Below, piece by piece: positions 1 through 9,834 of a stretch of DNA of 64,000 nucleotides. Under the pieces are notes generated by a model. It was not told where the DNA came from, did no database searches, and saw nothing but the letters and a program-made list of their open reading frames with translations. Location of the stretch: NCBI RefSeq assembly GCF_030813415.1, contig NZ_JAUSUF010000002.1, positions 1 through 64,000 of the forward strand, written 5' to 3'. The stretch's first letter is position 1; each line of letters begins with the position of its first letter. A program made the translations under genes and the position numbers. The stretch is from Eubacterium multiforme (GTDB lineage Bacteria; Bacillota; Clostridia; Clostridiales; Clostridiaceae).

Positions 1-924
1 TCATCAGCACTATGGACAGCTTTAAAGGCAGGAGATCATGTAATTGCATCAGATACACTTTATGGTTGTACATTTGCATTATTAAATCATGGAATAACAA
101 AGTTTGGAATAGACGTAACTTTTGTAGATATTAGTAATGAAGAAGAAGTTAAAAAAGCTATGAGACCAAATACTAGAGTGGTTTATCTAGAAACACCTGC
201 AAACCCAACTTTAAAAGTAACAGATATTGAAAAAATATCAAAGATTGCTCACGAAGTAAAAGACTGTTTGGTTTTTGTAGATAATACATTCTGTACTCCA
301 TATATTCAAAGACCTTTAGAACATGGAGCAGATGTAGTAGTTCATTCAGCAACTAAATATATAAATGGACATGGAGATGTTGTTGCTGGATTTGTAGTAG
401 GTAATAAAGAATTTATAACAAACGTTAAATTACAAGGAATAAAAGATATGACAGGTTCAGTTATGAGTGCTTTTGATGCCTTCTTAATTATAAGAGGAAT
501 GAAGACATTAGAAATTAGAATGAAGAAACATTGTGAAAATGCAATGCAAGTAGCTGAATTCTTAGAAGATCATCCAATGGTTGAAAAGGTTTACTATCCA
601 GGACTTAAGAGTTTTGAATATCACGATTTAGCTAAGAAACAAATGGATTTACCAGGTGCTATGATATCCTTTGAAGTAAAGGGCGGAGTAGATGGAGGAA
701 AGACAGTAATGAATAATGTTAAACTTGCAACATTAGCTGTAAGTTTAGGAGATACTGAAACATTAATTCAACATCCAGCATCAATGACTCACTCACCATA
801 TACAAAAGAAGAAAGAGAAGCAGCTGGAATTAGTGATGGATTAATTAGATTATCAGTTGGTCTTGAAACTGCTGAAGATATAATTGCTGACTTAAAACAA
901 GCTTTAGATTTAATAGAAGAATAA
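1..924 (+). CDS. Methionine gamma-lyase, 3' portion (5' end outside window)
   Basis: A PLP-dependent Cys/Met-metabolism enzyme, expected to cleave L-methionine to methanethiol, 2-oxobutyrate and ammonia in the cytoplasm. The reading frame is open from base 1, so about 90 N-terminal residues are missing and 307 codons remain. SATKY, with the lysine that binds PLP, is at nt 349-363. YGCTF at nt 61-75 carries the cysteine typical of methionine gamma-lyases, where cystathionine lyases and synthases usually have glycine; this supports the specific call. The C-terminal QHPASMTH motif is also present. A terminator follows, so it is the last gene of its transcript. A cystathionine gamma-lyase or synthase is the alternative. 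Confidence 0.85.
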   Translation, partial: SSALWTALKAGDHVIASDTLYGCTFALLNHGITKFGIDVTFVDISNEEEVKKAMRPNTRVVYLETPANPTLKVTDIEKISKIAHEVKDCLVFVDNTFCTPYIQRPLEHGADVVVHSATKYINGHGDVVAGFVVGNKEFITNVKLQGIKDMTGSVMSAFDAFLIIRGMKTLEIRMKKHCENAMQVAEFLEDHPMVEKVYYPGLKSFEYHDLAKKQMDLPGAMISFEVKGGVDGGKTVMNNVKLATLAVSLGDTETLIQHPASMTHSPYTKEEREAAGISDGLIRLSVGLETAEDIIADLKQALDLIEE

Positions 925-1008
925 AATTTTTTATAAAAAGCTAAAAAAAGTAAATATCCCTAAAAATATAAATTATAAAATAAAATGAACATGGATTAGT
1001 GATTTATA

Positions 1009-1060
1009 GAAGACTATTTTTAATAGATAAATTTATCTTTAAAAGTAGTCTTCTTTTTTT
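1009..1060 (+). terminator. Intrinsic terminator after the methionine gamma-lyase gene
   Basis: GAAGACTATTTT (1009-1020) pairs with AAAAGTAGTCTTC (1041-1053) and is followed by a run of T. It separates the lyase gene from the pst operon. Confidence 0.8.
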
Positions 1061-1142
1061 GCTGTACTTTAGGTAAGTGCTAATTTAAAATTATTAAAAT
1101 ATTCCTATTAAACTGTGAATTTAAATAAAAATGTTAAATTTA

Positions 1143-1215
1143 TTTAACTAATTTGCTCTTTGATTTAACCTTTGAATAATAATCCCTTAACTTTCAAAAG
1201 ATAATATAAAGGTGT
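1143..1215 (+). promoter_or_regulatory. Putative PhoP-box repeats and promoter of the pst operon
   Basis: Three near-identical hexamers lie in direct repeat at 21-22 bp steps, about two helical turns apart: TTTAAC at 1143, TTTAAC at 1164 and CTTAAC at 1186. They are followed by an AT-rich -10-like stretch (GATAATATAA, about 1200-1209). PhoP in Firmicutes binds TTAACA-like direct repeats upstream of pst genes, so phosphate-starvation control is the natural reading. The rest of the 333-bp gap (925-1257) holds only the upstream terminator and AT-rich sequence. Confidence 0.5.
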
Positions 1216-1257
1216 AGATAACAAATTCATTAAATTATTTTGTGGAGGAGATTGAAT

Positions 1258-2133
1258 ATGAAAAATAAAAATCTTAAAATTCTTGTAACTACATTATTAA
1301 TAAGTGCAATGGGAGGATTATTAGTAGGTTGTGGAGGTAAAGAAGCTTCTAAACAAAGTGGAGAAACAATTACAATAAGTGGCTCTTCAGCTCTTTTACC
1401 ATTAATGGAACAATCAATAGAAAAATTTAATGAAGTAAAGCCAGGAAATACAATTAATGCACAAGCAGGTGGTTCTGGTACAGGATTAACTCAAGTATTA
1501 GAGGGATCAGTAAATATCGGGAATTCAGATGTATTTGCAGAAGAAAAATTATCAAAAGATGATGCAAAAAAATTAGTAGATCATAAAGTTGTAGCACAAG
1601 GTTTTGGAGTTGTTGTCAATAAAGAAACAGAAGTAAAAAGTTTAACTAAAAAACAAATTCAAAATATATTTTCAGGAAAAATTAAAAATTGGAAAGAGGT
1701 TGGAGGAAAGGATATGGAAATATTAGTTATTCATAGACCAGCTTCTTCAGGAACAAGAGCAACATTTATAGAAAAAGTTTTAGATGGTAACAAAAAGTTA
1801 GAAAATGATTCAATAGGTGCTCTTCAAGATAGTAATGGAGCAGTTATAAATGCCATGAAACAAAATAAAGGTGCAATAAGCTATATAGCTCTTTCTTATA
1901 TGAATAATAATGAGGCTAAGAATGCATTAGATTTAGTAAAAATAAATGGAGTTACCCCTGATTCAGAAAATATAAAAAATGGTAAATATGATTTTTGGTC
2001 ATGGGGACATATGTATACTAAAGGAGAAGCAACAGGCCTTTCAAAAGAATTTATTGATTTTGTAGGAAGTAAAGAAAATATGGATAGTATTAATAACCTT
2101 GGATTAATTCCTGGAAATGAAATTAAAAAATAA
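1258..2133 (+). CDS. pstS: Phosphate ABC transporter substrate-binding lipoprotein PstS
   Basis: Captures inorganic phosphate outside the membrane and delivers it to PstCA. The start is ATG 1258 behind GGAGGAG (1244-1250); a TTG 18 bases earlier lies upstream of this ribosome site. The 291 residues begin with a signal peptide ending in lipobox LVGC, so Cys25 should be lipidated. Phosphate-contact motifs typical of the family are visible: SGSS (41-44), GGSGTG (71-76) and PASSGTR (161-167). It is the first gene of pstS-C-A-B-phoU, 28 bp before pstC. Confidence 0.95.
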   Translation: MKNKNLKILVTTLLISAMGGLLVGCGGKEASKQSGETITISGSSALLPLMEQSIEKFNEVKPGNTINAQAGGSGTGLTQVLEGSVNIGNSDVFAEEKLSKDDAKKLVDHKVVAQGFGVVVNKETEVKSLTKKQIQNIFSGKIKNWKEVGGKDMEILVIHRPASSGTRATFIEKVLDGNKKLENDSIGALQDSNGAVINAMKQNKGAISYIALSYMNNNEAKNALDLVKINGVTPDSENIKNGKYDFWSWGHMYTKGEATGLSKEFIDFVGSKENMDSINNLGLIPGNEIKK

Positions 2134-2161
2134 CTATGAAATATAGATAGGAATGATAAAT

Positions 2162-3052
2162 GTGAAAAAAAGAAGTTTTAAGGAAAGGTTTTTTAATGAA
2201 CATTTAGGAAAAGGGTTTTCAAGTTTTTGTGGGATATTAATAATATTAATTACAATACTTATAATATTATTTATAGGTTCAAAGGGTATAAAAATATTTA
2301 CTAAAGGGGAGTATGGGTTAACACAATTTTTATTTACGAATAATTGGAACCCAGCAGGGAATCCTAAAGGCTTTGGTGCTTTTGCATTTATATTAGGTTC
2401 AACCTTTGTATCTTTAGGAGCAGTCCTTTTAAGTGCTCCAGTTGCAATTGCTTTAGGTGTATTTGTTAATGTTATTTCTAAAGGCTTTGGAGAAAATATA
2501 ATTAAACCATCCCTTGAAATATTAGTTGGAATACCATCTGTAGTATATGGATGGATTGGAGTTTCAGTTTTAGTTCCATTTTTAAAAGATAATTTTGGTG
2601 GAATGGGATTTTCACTTTTGGCAGGAATATTAGTTTTATCTCTTATGATTCTTCCAACTATAGCAACTCTTTCTATAGATGCAATTAAAGGAATACCAAG
2701 GGAGCATATAGAGGCTTCTTATGGACTTGGAGCAACAAGGTGGCAAACAATTAAAAATGTTATAGTAAAGGGAGCAAAATCTGGAATACTTACAGGAGTT
2801 GTACTTGGAATAGCAAGAGCTTTTGGAGAAGCCCTTGCAGTTCAAATGGTAATTGGAAATGCTATTAAAATTCCAACTAGTTTAACATCATCTGCTGCCA
2901 CTTTAACTAGTATCCTAACAATGGATATGGCAAACACAGTAAGTGGATCAGCTTGGAATGATGCTTTATGGACATTAGCTTTAATATTATTAGTAATATC
3001 ATTTATTTTTATATTAGTAGTTAGAAGAATTGAAAAAGGAGGAGTTAATTAA
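2162..3052 (+). CDS. pstC: Phosphate ABC transporter permease PstC
   Basis: One of the two membrane subunits that form the phosphate channel. It has about six hydrophobic helices and a binding-protein-dependent permease signature around GLGATRWQTIKNV, the cytoplasmic loop that contacts the ATPase PstB. GTG 2162 is chosen because AGGA (2149-2152) is nine bases upstream; an in-frame ATG at 2153 directly abuts that AGGA and would add three residues. The stop is one base before the pstA start, so translation is probably coupled. Confidence 0.93.
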   Translation: MKKRSFKERFFNEHLGKGFSSFCGILIILITILIILFIGSKGIKIFTKGEYGLTQFLFTNNWNPAGNPKGFGAFAFILGSTFVSLGAVLLSAPVAIALGVFVNVISKGFGENIIKPSLEILVGIPSVVYGWIGVSVLVPFLKDNFGGMGFSLLAGILVLSLMILPTIATLSIDAIKGIPREHIEASYGLGATRWQTIKNVIVKGAKSGILTGVVLGIARAFGEALAVQMVIGNAIKIPTSLTSSAATLTSILTMDMANTVSGSAWNDALWTLALILLVISFIFILVVRRIEKGGVN

Positions 3053-3053
3053 A

Positions 3054-3938
3054 ATGGATGCAAAAAAAATAGATAAGATAGCAACTGGAGTATTTTATTT
3101 AATAGCTGCCTTTGTAGTTATTATACTTGGTACATTTCTTATTTATATTTTATATAAAGGTTTTGGAATGTTAACTCCTTCATTTATTTTTGGAAAGCCT
3201 ACTTTAACAAGAGCAGGTGGAGGAATTGGTCCACAAATTTTTAATTCACTTTATATGCTAGTTATTTCATTATTAATAACAGTACCAATAGGAATAGGGG
3301 CTGGAATATATTTAGCTGAATATGCTAAGGAAGGTATCATATTAAATATAATAAGATTATCTCTTGAAACTATGTCCTCTTTACCTTCTATAGTAATTGG
3401 AATGTTTGGACTTTTAATATTTGTTAATTTCTTAGGTTTTGGATATTCAATAATTGCAGGTGCTTTATCAGTAAGTATTTTAAATATACCATCAATGACA
3501 AGAATATCAGAAAATGCAATAAGAAATGCCTCTAAAATGGTTAAGGAAGCTTCATTAGGTATTGGTGCTACGAAATGGCAGACTATAATGAAAGTAACCC
3601 TTAAAGTGGCTATGAAGGATATTTTAACTGGAATAATACTATCATCTGGAAGAATATTTGGTGAAGCTGCAGCATTTTTATATACAGCAGGGTTAAGTTC
3701 TGGAAGTTTAAATTTTAATAATATAAGTTTAACAGGAAGTAATTCAGCTTTTTCACTTTTTAGACCAGCAGAAACTTTGGCAGTTCATATATGGAAATTA
3801 AATTCAGAAGGTGTTGTGCCAGATGCTGCAAATATTGCAAATGGAACAGCAGCAGTTTTAATAATAATGGTTTTATTATTTAACTTATTAGCAAAATTAA
3901 TAGGAAATAGAATGCTAAAATCATATAGTGGGGAGTAG
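3054..3938 (+). CDS. pstA: Phosphate ABC transporter permease PstA
   Basis: Second channel subunit of the high-affinity phosphate importer, 294 residues with about six membrane helices. GIGATKWQTIMKV is the ATPase-coupling loop and resembles the one in PstC. The start is ATG 3054; the ribosome site AAGGAGG (3036-3042) lies inside the end of pstC, and a TTG at 3030 precedes that site and is rejected. pstB begins nine bases after the stop. Confidence 0.93.
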   Translation: MDAKKIDKIATGVFYLIAAFVVIILGTFLIYILYKGFGMLTPSFIFGKPTLTRAGGGIGPQIFNSLYMLVISLLITVPIGIGAGIYLAEYAKEGIILNIIRLSLETMSSLPSIVIGMFGLLIFVNFLGFGYSIIAGALSVSILNIPSMTRISENAIRNASKMVKEASLGIGATKWQTIMKVTLKVAMKDILTGIILSSGRIFGEAAAFLYTAGLSSGSLNFNNISLTGSNSAFSLFRPAETLAVHIWKLNSEGVVPDAANIANGTAAVLIIMVLLFNLLAKLIGNRMLKSYSGE

Positions 3939-3947
3939 GAAGAAACT

Positions 3948-4697
3948 ATGAGTATAATAGAAACTAGAAATTTAAATCTTTACTATGGAACAAATAAAGC
4001 TCTTAAAGATATAAATATAAAGTTTAATAAAAATGAAGTTATAGCCCTTATAGGTCCATCAGGCTGTGGTAAATCAACTTTTTTAAGGACAATAAATAGA
4101 ATGAATGATCTTATAGAGTCAGTAAAAATAGAGGGAGAAGTATTATTTGAAGGAAATAATATTTTTGATGATTATGATGAGATTAATCTTAGAAAAAGAA
4201 TAGGTATGGTTTTTCAAAAGCCAAATCCATTTCCAATGTCTATATATGATAATGTTGCTTATGGACCAAGGATACATGGGGTTAAAGATAAGAAAAAATT
4301 AGATGAGATAGTAGAAAAAAGTTTAAAAGGAGCAGCACTTTTTGAGGAAACTAAGGATAGACTTAAAAAAAGTGCAATGGGATTATCAGGAGGGCAGCAG
4401 CAAAGACTTTGCATTGCAAGAACTCTTGCAGTTTCACCAGAAGTAATACTTATGGATGAACCAACATCAGCCCTTGATCCAATTTCAACTAATAAGGTAG
4501 AGGAATTAATTCATGAATTAAAAAGGGATTATACTGTTATAATAGTTACTCATAATATGCAGCAAGCAGGAAGAATAGCTGATAAAACAGCATTTTTCTT
4601 AAATGGTGAAATTATAGAGTATGGAAAGACAGAAGATATATTTTATAGACCAAAAGATAAAAGGACAGAGGATTATATTACAGGAAGATTTGGTTAA
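3948..4697 (+). CDS. pstB: Phosphate ABC transporter ATP-binding protein PstB
   Basis: Cytoplasmic ATPase that powers phosphate import. The 249 residues contain all ABC motifs: Walker [10 protein letters not shown] (36-44), signature LSGGQQQR (146-153), Walker B VILMDEP (166-172), D-loop SALD and switch His202. [13 protein letters not shown] after the Q-loop is typical of PstB rather than of other ABC ATPases. It is the fourth gene of the operon. Confidence 0.97.
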   Translation: MSIIETRNLNLYYGTNKALKDINIKFNKNEVIALIGPSGCGKSTFLRTINRMNDLIESVKIEGEVLFEGNNIFDDYDEINLRKRIGMVFQKPNPFPMSIYDNVAYGPRIHGVKDKKKLDEIVEKSLKGAALFEETKDRLKKSAMGLSGGQQQRLCIARTLAVSPEVILMDEPTSALDPISTNKVEELIHELKRDYTVIIVTHNMQQAGRIADKTAFFLNGEIIEYGKTEDIFYRPKDKRTEDYITGRFG

Positions 4698-4722
4698 TAA
4701 AAATAATTAAGAGGTGATTTTT

Positions 4723-5379
4723 TTGATAAGGGAATCTCAAAAATTTAGAATAAATAGTATAAATAGCAATTTAAACAAGATGGCAAATTTAGTTAAAGAA
4801 CAGTTAAATGATAGTATGTTAGCTTTAAAGGATAGAGATACTACATTAGCAGATAAAATTATAAAAAATGATGATAAGGTAGATCTCCTTCAAAAATTAA
4901 TTGAAGAGGAATGTATTAAGTTTATTGCAACAGAACAGCCAGTTGCAAAAGATTTAAGGAGAGTATTTACCGCATCTAAAATAGTTACAGACTTAGAAAG
5001 AATGGCAGACCATGCAGTTGATATATGTAAAATTGCAAGGGATGTTGAAGTGAAAACTTATATATCTGAAGCAAAAAAACTTTGGCTTATGGAAGAAAAA
5101 ATTCAAAATATGATAACATTAGCTTTAAAGGCATATGATAATAGGGATGTAGATGGAGCCTATAATATATGTAAATTAGATGATGAAATAGATTCTATAT
5201 ATAAGGAAGTATTTAAAGAAACTTTAACGTATATAAAAAATGATGAAAGCAAAATTGATGTAGGAACTAAATTATTATTTGTAAGTAAATATTTAGAAAG
5301 GATTGGGGATCATGTAACAAATATTTGTGAATGGATAATATTTAGTAAAAAAGGCAAGTATGTAGATTTAAATGAATAA
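4723..5379 (+). CDS. phoU: Phosphate transport regulator PhoU
   Basis: Predicted cytoplasmic protein that links Pst activity to phosphate signalling. The 218 residues form two PhoU repeats, each with the metal-binding type motif: DLERMADHAVDI and YLERIGDHVTNI. The start is TTG 4723, six bases after AGAGGTG; the GTG inside that Shine-Dalgarno sequence (4714) is in frame but is not a likely start. It is the last gene of the pst operon and is followed by a terminator. Confidence 0.93.
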   Translation: MIRESQKFRINSINSNLNKMANLVKEQLNDSMLALKDRDTTLADKIIKNDDKVDLLQKLIEEECIKFIATEQPVAKDLRRVFTASKIVTDLERMADHAVDICKIARDVEVKTYISEAKKLWLMEEKIQNMITLALKAYDNRDVDGAYNICKLDDEIDSIYKEVFKETLTYIKNDESKIDVGTKLLFVSKYLERIGDHVTNICEWIIFSKKGKYVDLNE

Positions 5380-5382
5380 TTT

Positions 5383-5415
5383 AAAAACCACGCTATAAAG
5401 GTAGTGTGGTTTTTG
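5383..5415 (+). terminator. Intrinsic terminator of the pst operon
   Basis: AAAAACCACGCT pairs with AGTGTGGTTTTT around a short loop, with a T-rich 3' end, directly after phoU. Confidence 0.85.
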
Positions 5416-5478
5416 TTATTGAATATTTTAATTATATTATTTTACAATAGAGAAATACTTTGTTTTTAATGAGTTTTA

Positions 5479-5507
5479 TTGACTAACAAAGTATATTAAT
5501 GTAATAT
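5479..5507 (+). promoter_or_regulatory. Candidate sigma-A promoter upstream of der (distal)
   Basis: TTGACT (5479-5484) and TAATAT (5502-5507) are 17 bp apart. It lies in the 338-bp gap between phoU and der, which otherwise holds the phoU terminator, the proximal promoter and a minor hairpin (CACTA/TAGTG near 5519-5532). Confidence 0.5.
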
Positions 5508-5628
5508 AACAAAAGATACACTAGTTATAGTGCAGAAAAATGGAAACATCAAAAATTCAATAAAAAATATATTTTATAATAAGTATTGCAAAAGAATTCT
5601 ATTATTTTTAAAATGTAACTTTGTTACG

Positions 5629-5657
5629 TTGACAAATATGAAATAAAAGGATATAGA
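5629..5657 (+). promoter_or_regulatory. Sigma-A promoter of der-gpsA (proximal)
   Basis: Consensus TTGACA (5629-5634) and TATAGA (5652-5657) with a 17-bp spacer, about 60 bp before the der start. Confidence 0.75.
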
Positions 5658-5717
5658 TAGACTTATAGGTATAAAATAATAAAAAATTAAAAATAATTAC
5701 AATAAGGAGGAACAATA

Positions 5718-7034
5718 ATGGGAAAACCGATTGTCGCAATGGTAGGAAGACCAAATGTTGGTAAATCTACATTATTTAATAGATTAGCAGGAAAGAGAAT
5801 TTCTATAGTTGAAGATACACCAGGAGTTACAAGAGACAGAGTATATGCAGAAGCAGATTGGCTTAATTATAATTTTACAATGATAGATACAGGTGGTATA
5901 GAACCTGAAAGAGATGATATCATAGTTAAACAAATGAGAAGACAAGCAAATATAGCAATAGAAACAGCAGATGTTATAGTATTTATAGTTGATGGTAAAG
6001 AAGGATTAACACCAGCTGATAAAGAAGTAGCTACAATGCTTAGAAAAAGCAAAAAGCCAGTAGTTCTTGTAGTTAACAAGGTTGATTCACTAAAAGAAGA
6101 AGAAAATGCTTGGGAATTTTATAACTTAGGAATAGGAGACCCTATTACAATATCAGCAGCTCAAGGTTTAGGTCTTGGAGATATGCTAGATGAAGTTGTT
6201 AAGAATTTTGACCCTGCATGTTTAGAAGAAGTAGAGGATGAATATATAAGAATAGCTATGGTTGGAAAGCCAAATGTAGGTAAATCATCCCTTATAAATA
6301 AACTTCTAGGAGAAGATAGAGTAATAGTTTCAAATGTTCCAGGAACAACAAGGGATGCTATTGACTCTTATTTAGAAACAGAAGAAGGTAAATTTATTCT
6401 AATAGATACAGCAGGTCTTAGAAGAAAGAGTAAAGTAAAAGAAGAAATTGAAAGATATAGCGTTATAAGAACTTATACAGCTATTGAAAGAGCAGATGTT
6501 TGTATCTTAATGATAGATGCACAAGAAGGTGTAACAGAGCAGGATGAAAAGATAATAGGATATGCACATGAACTTAATAAGGCTATTATGGTTGTTGTTA
6601 ATAAGTGGGATCTTATAGAAAAAGATGATAAAACTTTAGATAAGTTAAAGAAGGAACTTCAAGGTGAACTTAAGTTCTTAAGCTATGCACCTTATGTGTT
6701 TATATCAGCCCTTACAGGACAAAGAACTAATAAAATCTTAACAACTGCAAAGATGTGTTATGACAATTATTCAAAGAGAATATCAACTGGTGTTTTAAAT
6801 GATGTAATAAATAGAGCTGTACTTATGAAGGAGCCACCAATTGTAGGATTAAAGAGAATGAAAATTTATTATGCAACTCAAGTTGCAGCAAGACCACCTA
6901 AGTTCATTTTCTTTGTAAATGACGCAAATGCAACACATTTTTCATATCAAAGATATTTAGAAAACCAATTAAGACAAAGTTTTGATTTTGAAGGAACAGG
7001 TATACAAATAGAGTATAGAGAAAGGAAAATGTAA
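5718..7034 (+). CDS. der: Ribosome-assembly GTPase Der (EngA)
   Basis: Essential GTPase for maturation of the 50S subunit. The 438 residues contain two tandem G domains: GRPNVGKST near the N-terminus and GKPNVGKSS near residue 183. Their G3 motifs are DTGG and DTAG, and their G4 motifs NKVD and NKWD. A C-terminal KH-like domain follows. Length and double-domain architecture are standard. The ribosome site AGGAGG precedes ATG 5718. gpsA follows after two bases, so the pair is one operon. Confidence 0.97.
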   Translation: MGKPIVAMVGRPNVGKSTLFNRLAGKRISIVEDTPGVTRDRVYAEADWLNYNFTMIDTGGIEPERDDIIVKQMRRQANIAIETADVIVFIVDGKEGLTPADKEVATMLRKSKKPVVLVVNKVDSLKEEENAWEFYNLGIGDPITISAAQGLGLGDMLDEVVKNFDPACLEEVEDEYIRIAMVGKPNVGKSSLINKLLGEDRVIVSNVPGTTRDAIDSYLETEEGKFILIDTAGLRRKSKVKEEIERYSVIRTYTAIERADVCILMIDAQEGVTEQDEKIIGYAHELNKAIMVVVNKWDLIEKDDKTLDKLKKELQGELKFLSYAPYVFISALTGQRTNKILTTAKMCYDNYSKRISTGVLNDVINRAVLMKEPPIVGLKRMKIYYATQVAARPPKFIFFVNDANATHFSYQRYLENQLRQSFDFEGTGIQIEYRERKM

Positions 7035-7036
7035 TT

Positions 7037-8029
7037 ATGAGTAAAGTAGCATTTATTGGAGGAGGAAGTTTTGGTACAGCATTAGCAGTGCAGCTTAGCC
7101 AAAAAGGTAATAAAGTAAATATATTTGATAGAGATATTAATGTTTGCAGAGACATTAATGAAAACAGAAAAAATGATAAATATATTAAAGACTTACATAT
7201 TCCAGAAAATATTACAGCCTTTAATAATATAGATGAGGCAATAGAAGGAGTGGACTATTTAGTTTTAGCAGTTCCTTCTCATGTAATAAGAGATGTTACT
7301 AAATCCTTAAAAGGAAAAATTAAAGAAGATGTAGTTATAATATCAATAGCTAAAGGAATTGAACCTACAACTAATAAAAGATTATCAAAGGTTATAGAAG
7401 ATGAACTTCCAAACCCTGTAGTAATACTTTCAGGTCCAAGTCATGCAGAGGAAGTTGCAATTAAACTTCCAACTACTTTAGTTTCAACTTCAAACAATAT
7501 GAAGTATGCAGAAAAGGTTCAAGAATTATTTATGACACCAACCCTTAGAGTGTATACAAATGAAGATATAGTTGGAGTTGAAATAGGAGGAGCTGTTAAA
7601 AATATTATTGCATTAGCTGCAGGTATTGGTGACGGTGTTGGCTATGGAGATAATTCAAAAGCAGCCCTTATGACTAGAGGAATGAAGGAAATATCAAGAG
7701 TTGGAATGGCACTTGGTGGAAAAGCTGAAACATTTTTTGGACTTACAGGAATGGGTGATTTAATAGTTACTTGTACCTCAATGCATTCAAGAAATAGAAG
7801 AGCAGGTATTCTTATAGGAAAAGGTGCATCATTAGATGAAGCATTAGAAGAAGTAGGAATGGTAGTTGAAGGCGTTAAAGCTTGTAAGGCTTTCCATGAA
7901 TTAAATAAAGAAATTGGAGTTAGTATGCCAATTACTGATGCATTATATGATGTATTATTTGAAGGTAAAAATCCAAGAGAAGTAGTTAATGAACTTATGC
8001 TTAGAGAAAAGAAAAATGAAACTCATTAA
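7037..8029 (+). CDS. gpsA: Glycerol-3-phosphate dehydrogenase [NAD(P)+]
   Basis: Reduces dihydroxyacetone phosphate to sn-glycerol 3-phosphate for phospholipid synthesis. The 330 residues have an N-terminal Rossmann motif ([10 protein letters not shown]), the SGPSHAEEV motif, and the catalytic-lysine region [14 protein letters not shown] followed by [14 protein letters not shown]. It starts two bases after der, with its ribosome site inside the der 3' end. A terminator follows. Confidence 0.96.
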   Translation: MSKVAFIGGGSFGTALAVQLSQKGNKVNIFDRDINVCRDINENRKNDKYIKDLHIPENITAFNNIDEAIEGVDYLVLAVPSHVIRDVTKSLKGKIKEDVVIISIAKGIEPTTNKRLSKVIEDELPNPVVILSGPSHAEEVAIKLPTTLVSTSNNMKYAEKVQELFMTPTLRVYTNEDIVGVEIGGAVKNIIALAAGIGDGVGYGDNSKAALMTRGMKEISRVGMALGGKAETFFGLTGMGDLIVTCTSMHSRNRRAGILIGKGASLDEALEEVGMVVEGVKACKAFHELNKEIGVSMPITDALYDVLFEGKNPREVVNELMLREKKNETH

Positions 8030-8038
8030 TAACATATA

Positions 8039-8078
8039 AAGGTGATATAATTTTTAGTTATGTCATCTTTTTTTTTAT
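8039..8078 (+). terminator. Intrinsic terminator after gpsA
   Basis: AAGGTGATATAA pairs with TTATGTCATCTT (two wobble pairs) and is followed by at least eight T. Confidence 0.8.
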
Positions 8079-8228
8079 TTTTTTATTAATCATAATAAAA
8101 AATACAATTATTTAAAAATTTATAGATACTAAAAATTTTTCTAAGTGCAAAATAATTATATAAAATAGTATATAATTTTGAACTTCCGAATATATATATA
8201 TTGTTATAAATAGTTAGGAGGTAATTTC

Positions 8229-9704
8229 TTGGACAATTTTAAAATCTATAAAGATATATCAGAAAGAACCCAAGGTGACATATATGTAGGAGTTGTTGGC
8301 CCTGTAAGAACAGGAAAATCAACATTTATTAAAAAATTTATGGACCTTATGGTAATACCAAAGATAGAAAATGAGTTTAAAAAAGAGAGAGCTAAGGATG
8401 AATTACCACAAAGTGGCTCAGGAAAGATGATTCATACTACAGAACCAAAGTTTGTTCCAAATGAAGCTATTGAAATAAACATTGAAGATGAAATAAAATT
8501 TAAAGTTAGAATGGTTGATTGTGTAGGATATATAGTAAAGGAGGCTTTAGGCTATATTGAGGGAGAAAATCCTAAGATGGTTAATACTCCATGGTATGAT
8601 TATGAAATTCCATTTGAAGATGCAGCTGAAATAGGAACTAGAAAGGTTATAACAGACCATTCAACAATTGGTTTAGTTATAACTACAGATGGAAGTATAA
8701 CTGGACTTAAGAGAGAAGATTATATTGAGGCAGAAGAGAGGGTAATATCTGAATTACAGTCAATAAATAAGCCATTTGTAGTAGTACTTAATAGCGCAAG
8801 AGCAAATTCTAAGGAAACACAAGAAGTAAAAAAAGAAATGGAAGAAAAGTATAATGTTGAAGTTCAAATAATGGACATAGCCAATATGAATGAGGATGAT
8901 ATAGAGAATTTATTTAAAAACGTTCTTAGAGAATTTCCAGTAAAAGAAGTTAATATTGATATGCCAGAGTGGCTTGAAAAACTAGAAGTTGAACATTGGC
9001 TTAAAAAAGATTTCTTTAACATAATAAAAGGGATGAGCAAAAACATATCAAAAGTAAGAGATATAAAAATTTCTCTTGATAATTTAGAGGAAGAATTTTT
9101 AGGTGATACATTTATAAAAGAAATAGACCTAGGTATTGGAACTGCTAATGTTATAATGAAGCCTAAAGATGGAATATTTTATAAGGTATTAAGTGAAATA
9201 TGTGAATTAGAAGTTGGATCAGACAATGATCTTCTTTCCATAATTAAAGAATTAAATTGTGCAAAAAAAGAATATGATAAAGTTAAAGATGCTTTAAATG
9301 ATGTTAATGAGACAGGATACGGATTAGTTGCACCTCAACTTAAAGAAATGAAATTTGAGGAACCTGAAATAGTTAAGCATGGTTCTCAATATGGAGTTAA
9401 ATTAAAAGCCAGTGCACCATCACTACATTTTATTAAAGCTAATATTCAAACAGAAATAAGCCCTATAATGGGATCAGAAAAAGAGTCAGAAGACTTAGTT
9501 AAATCTTTACTAGAACAATTTGAAAATGATCCAACAATGCTTTGGCAAAGTAATATGTTTGGAAAATCATTAGAAGTTTTAGTTAAAGAAGGGCTTCAAA
9601 ATAAACTTTATAAAATGCCAGAGGATGTTCAAGTAAAAATACAAAAAACACTTCAAAAAATAATAAATGAGGGTAATGGAGGATTAATCTGTATAATCCT
9701 ATAA
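8229..9704 (+). CDS. spoIVA: Stage IV sporulation protein A (spore-coat basement ATPase)
   Basis: ATP-hydrolysing, self-polymerising protein that forms the base layer of the spore coat around the forespore. The 491 residues match the usual length (about 492). Walker A GPVRTGKST is at 24-32. It begins with TTG behind TTAGGAGG. In known systems SpoVM, also encoded here at 28382, anchors it to the forespore membrane. Expression is expected from mother-cell sigma-E; the upstream sequence has only weak sigma-E-like hexamers (around 8167-8195), so I do not list a promoter. A terminator follows. Confidence 0.97.
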   Translation: MDNFKIYKDISERTQGDIYVGVVGPVRTGKSTFIKKFMDLMVIPKIENEFKKERAKDELPQSGSGKMIHTTEPKFVPNEAIEINIEDEIKFKVRMVDCVGYIVKEALGYIEGENPKMVNTPWYDYEIPFEDAAEIGTRKVITDHSTIGLVITTDGSITGLKREDYIEAEERVISELQSINKPFVVVLNSARANSKETQEVKKEMEEKYNVEVQIMDIANMNEDDIENLFKNVLREFPVKEVNIDMPEWLEKLEVEHWLKKDFFNIIKGMSKNISKVRDIKISLDNLEEEFLGDTFIKEIDLGIGTANVIMKPKDGIFYKVLSEICELEVGSDNDLLSIIKELNCAKKEYDKVKDALNDVNETGYGLVAPQLKEMKFEEPEIVKHGSQYGVKLKASAPSLHFIKANIQTEISPIMGSEKESEDLVKSLLEQFENDPTMLWQSNMFGKSLEVLVKEGLQNKLYKMPEDVQVKIQKTLQKIINEGNGGLICIIL

Positions 9705-9708
9705 ATAG

Positions 9709-9748
9709 TAGGCTAGTATTTTGTTTATCATTATACTAGCCTTTTATT
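9709..9748 (+). terminator. Intrinsic terminator after spoIVA
   Basis: AGGCTAGTAT (9710-9719) pairs perfectly with ATACTAGCCT (9733-9742), followed by TTTATTTATT. Confidence 0.85.
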
Positions 9749-9834
9749 TATTATTGGGTTATATTCAAAATAAAGAACATATAATAATAATATATACTTT
9801 AAAAATATAATACAAAAAGGCATGGTGAGGTATT

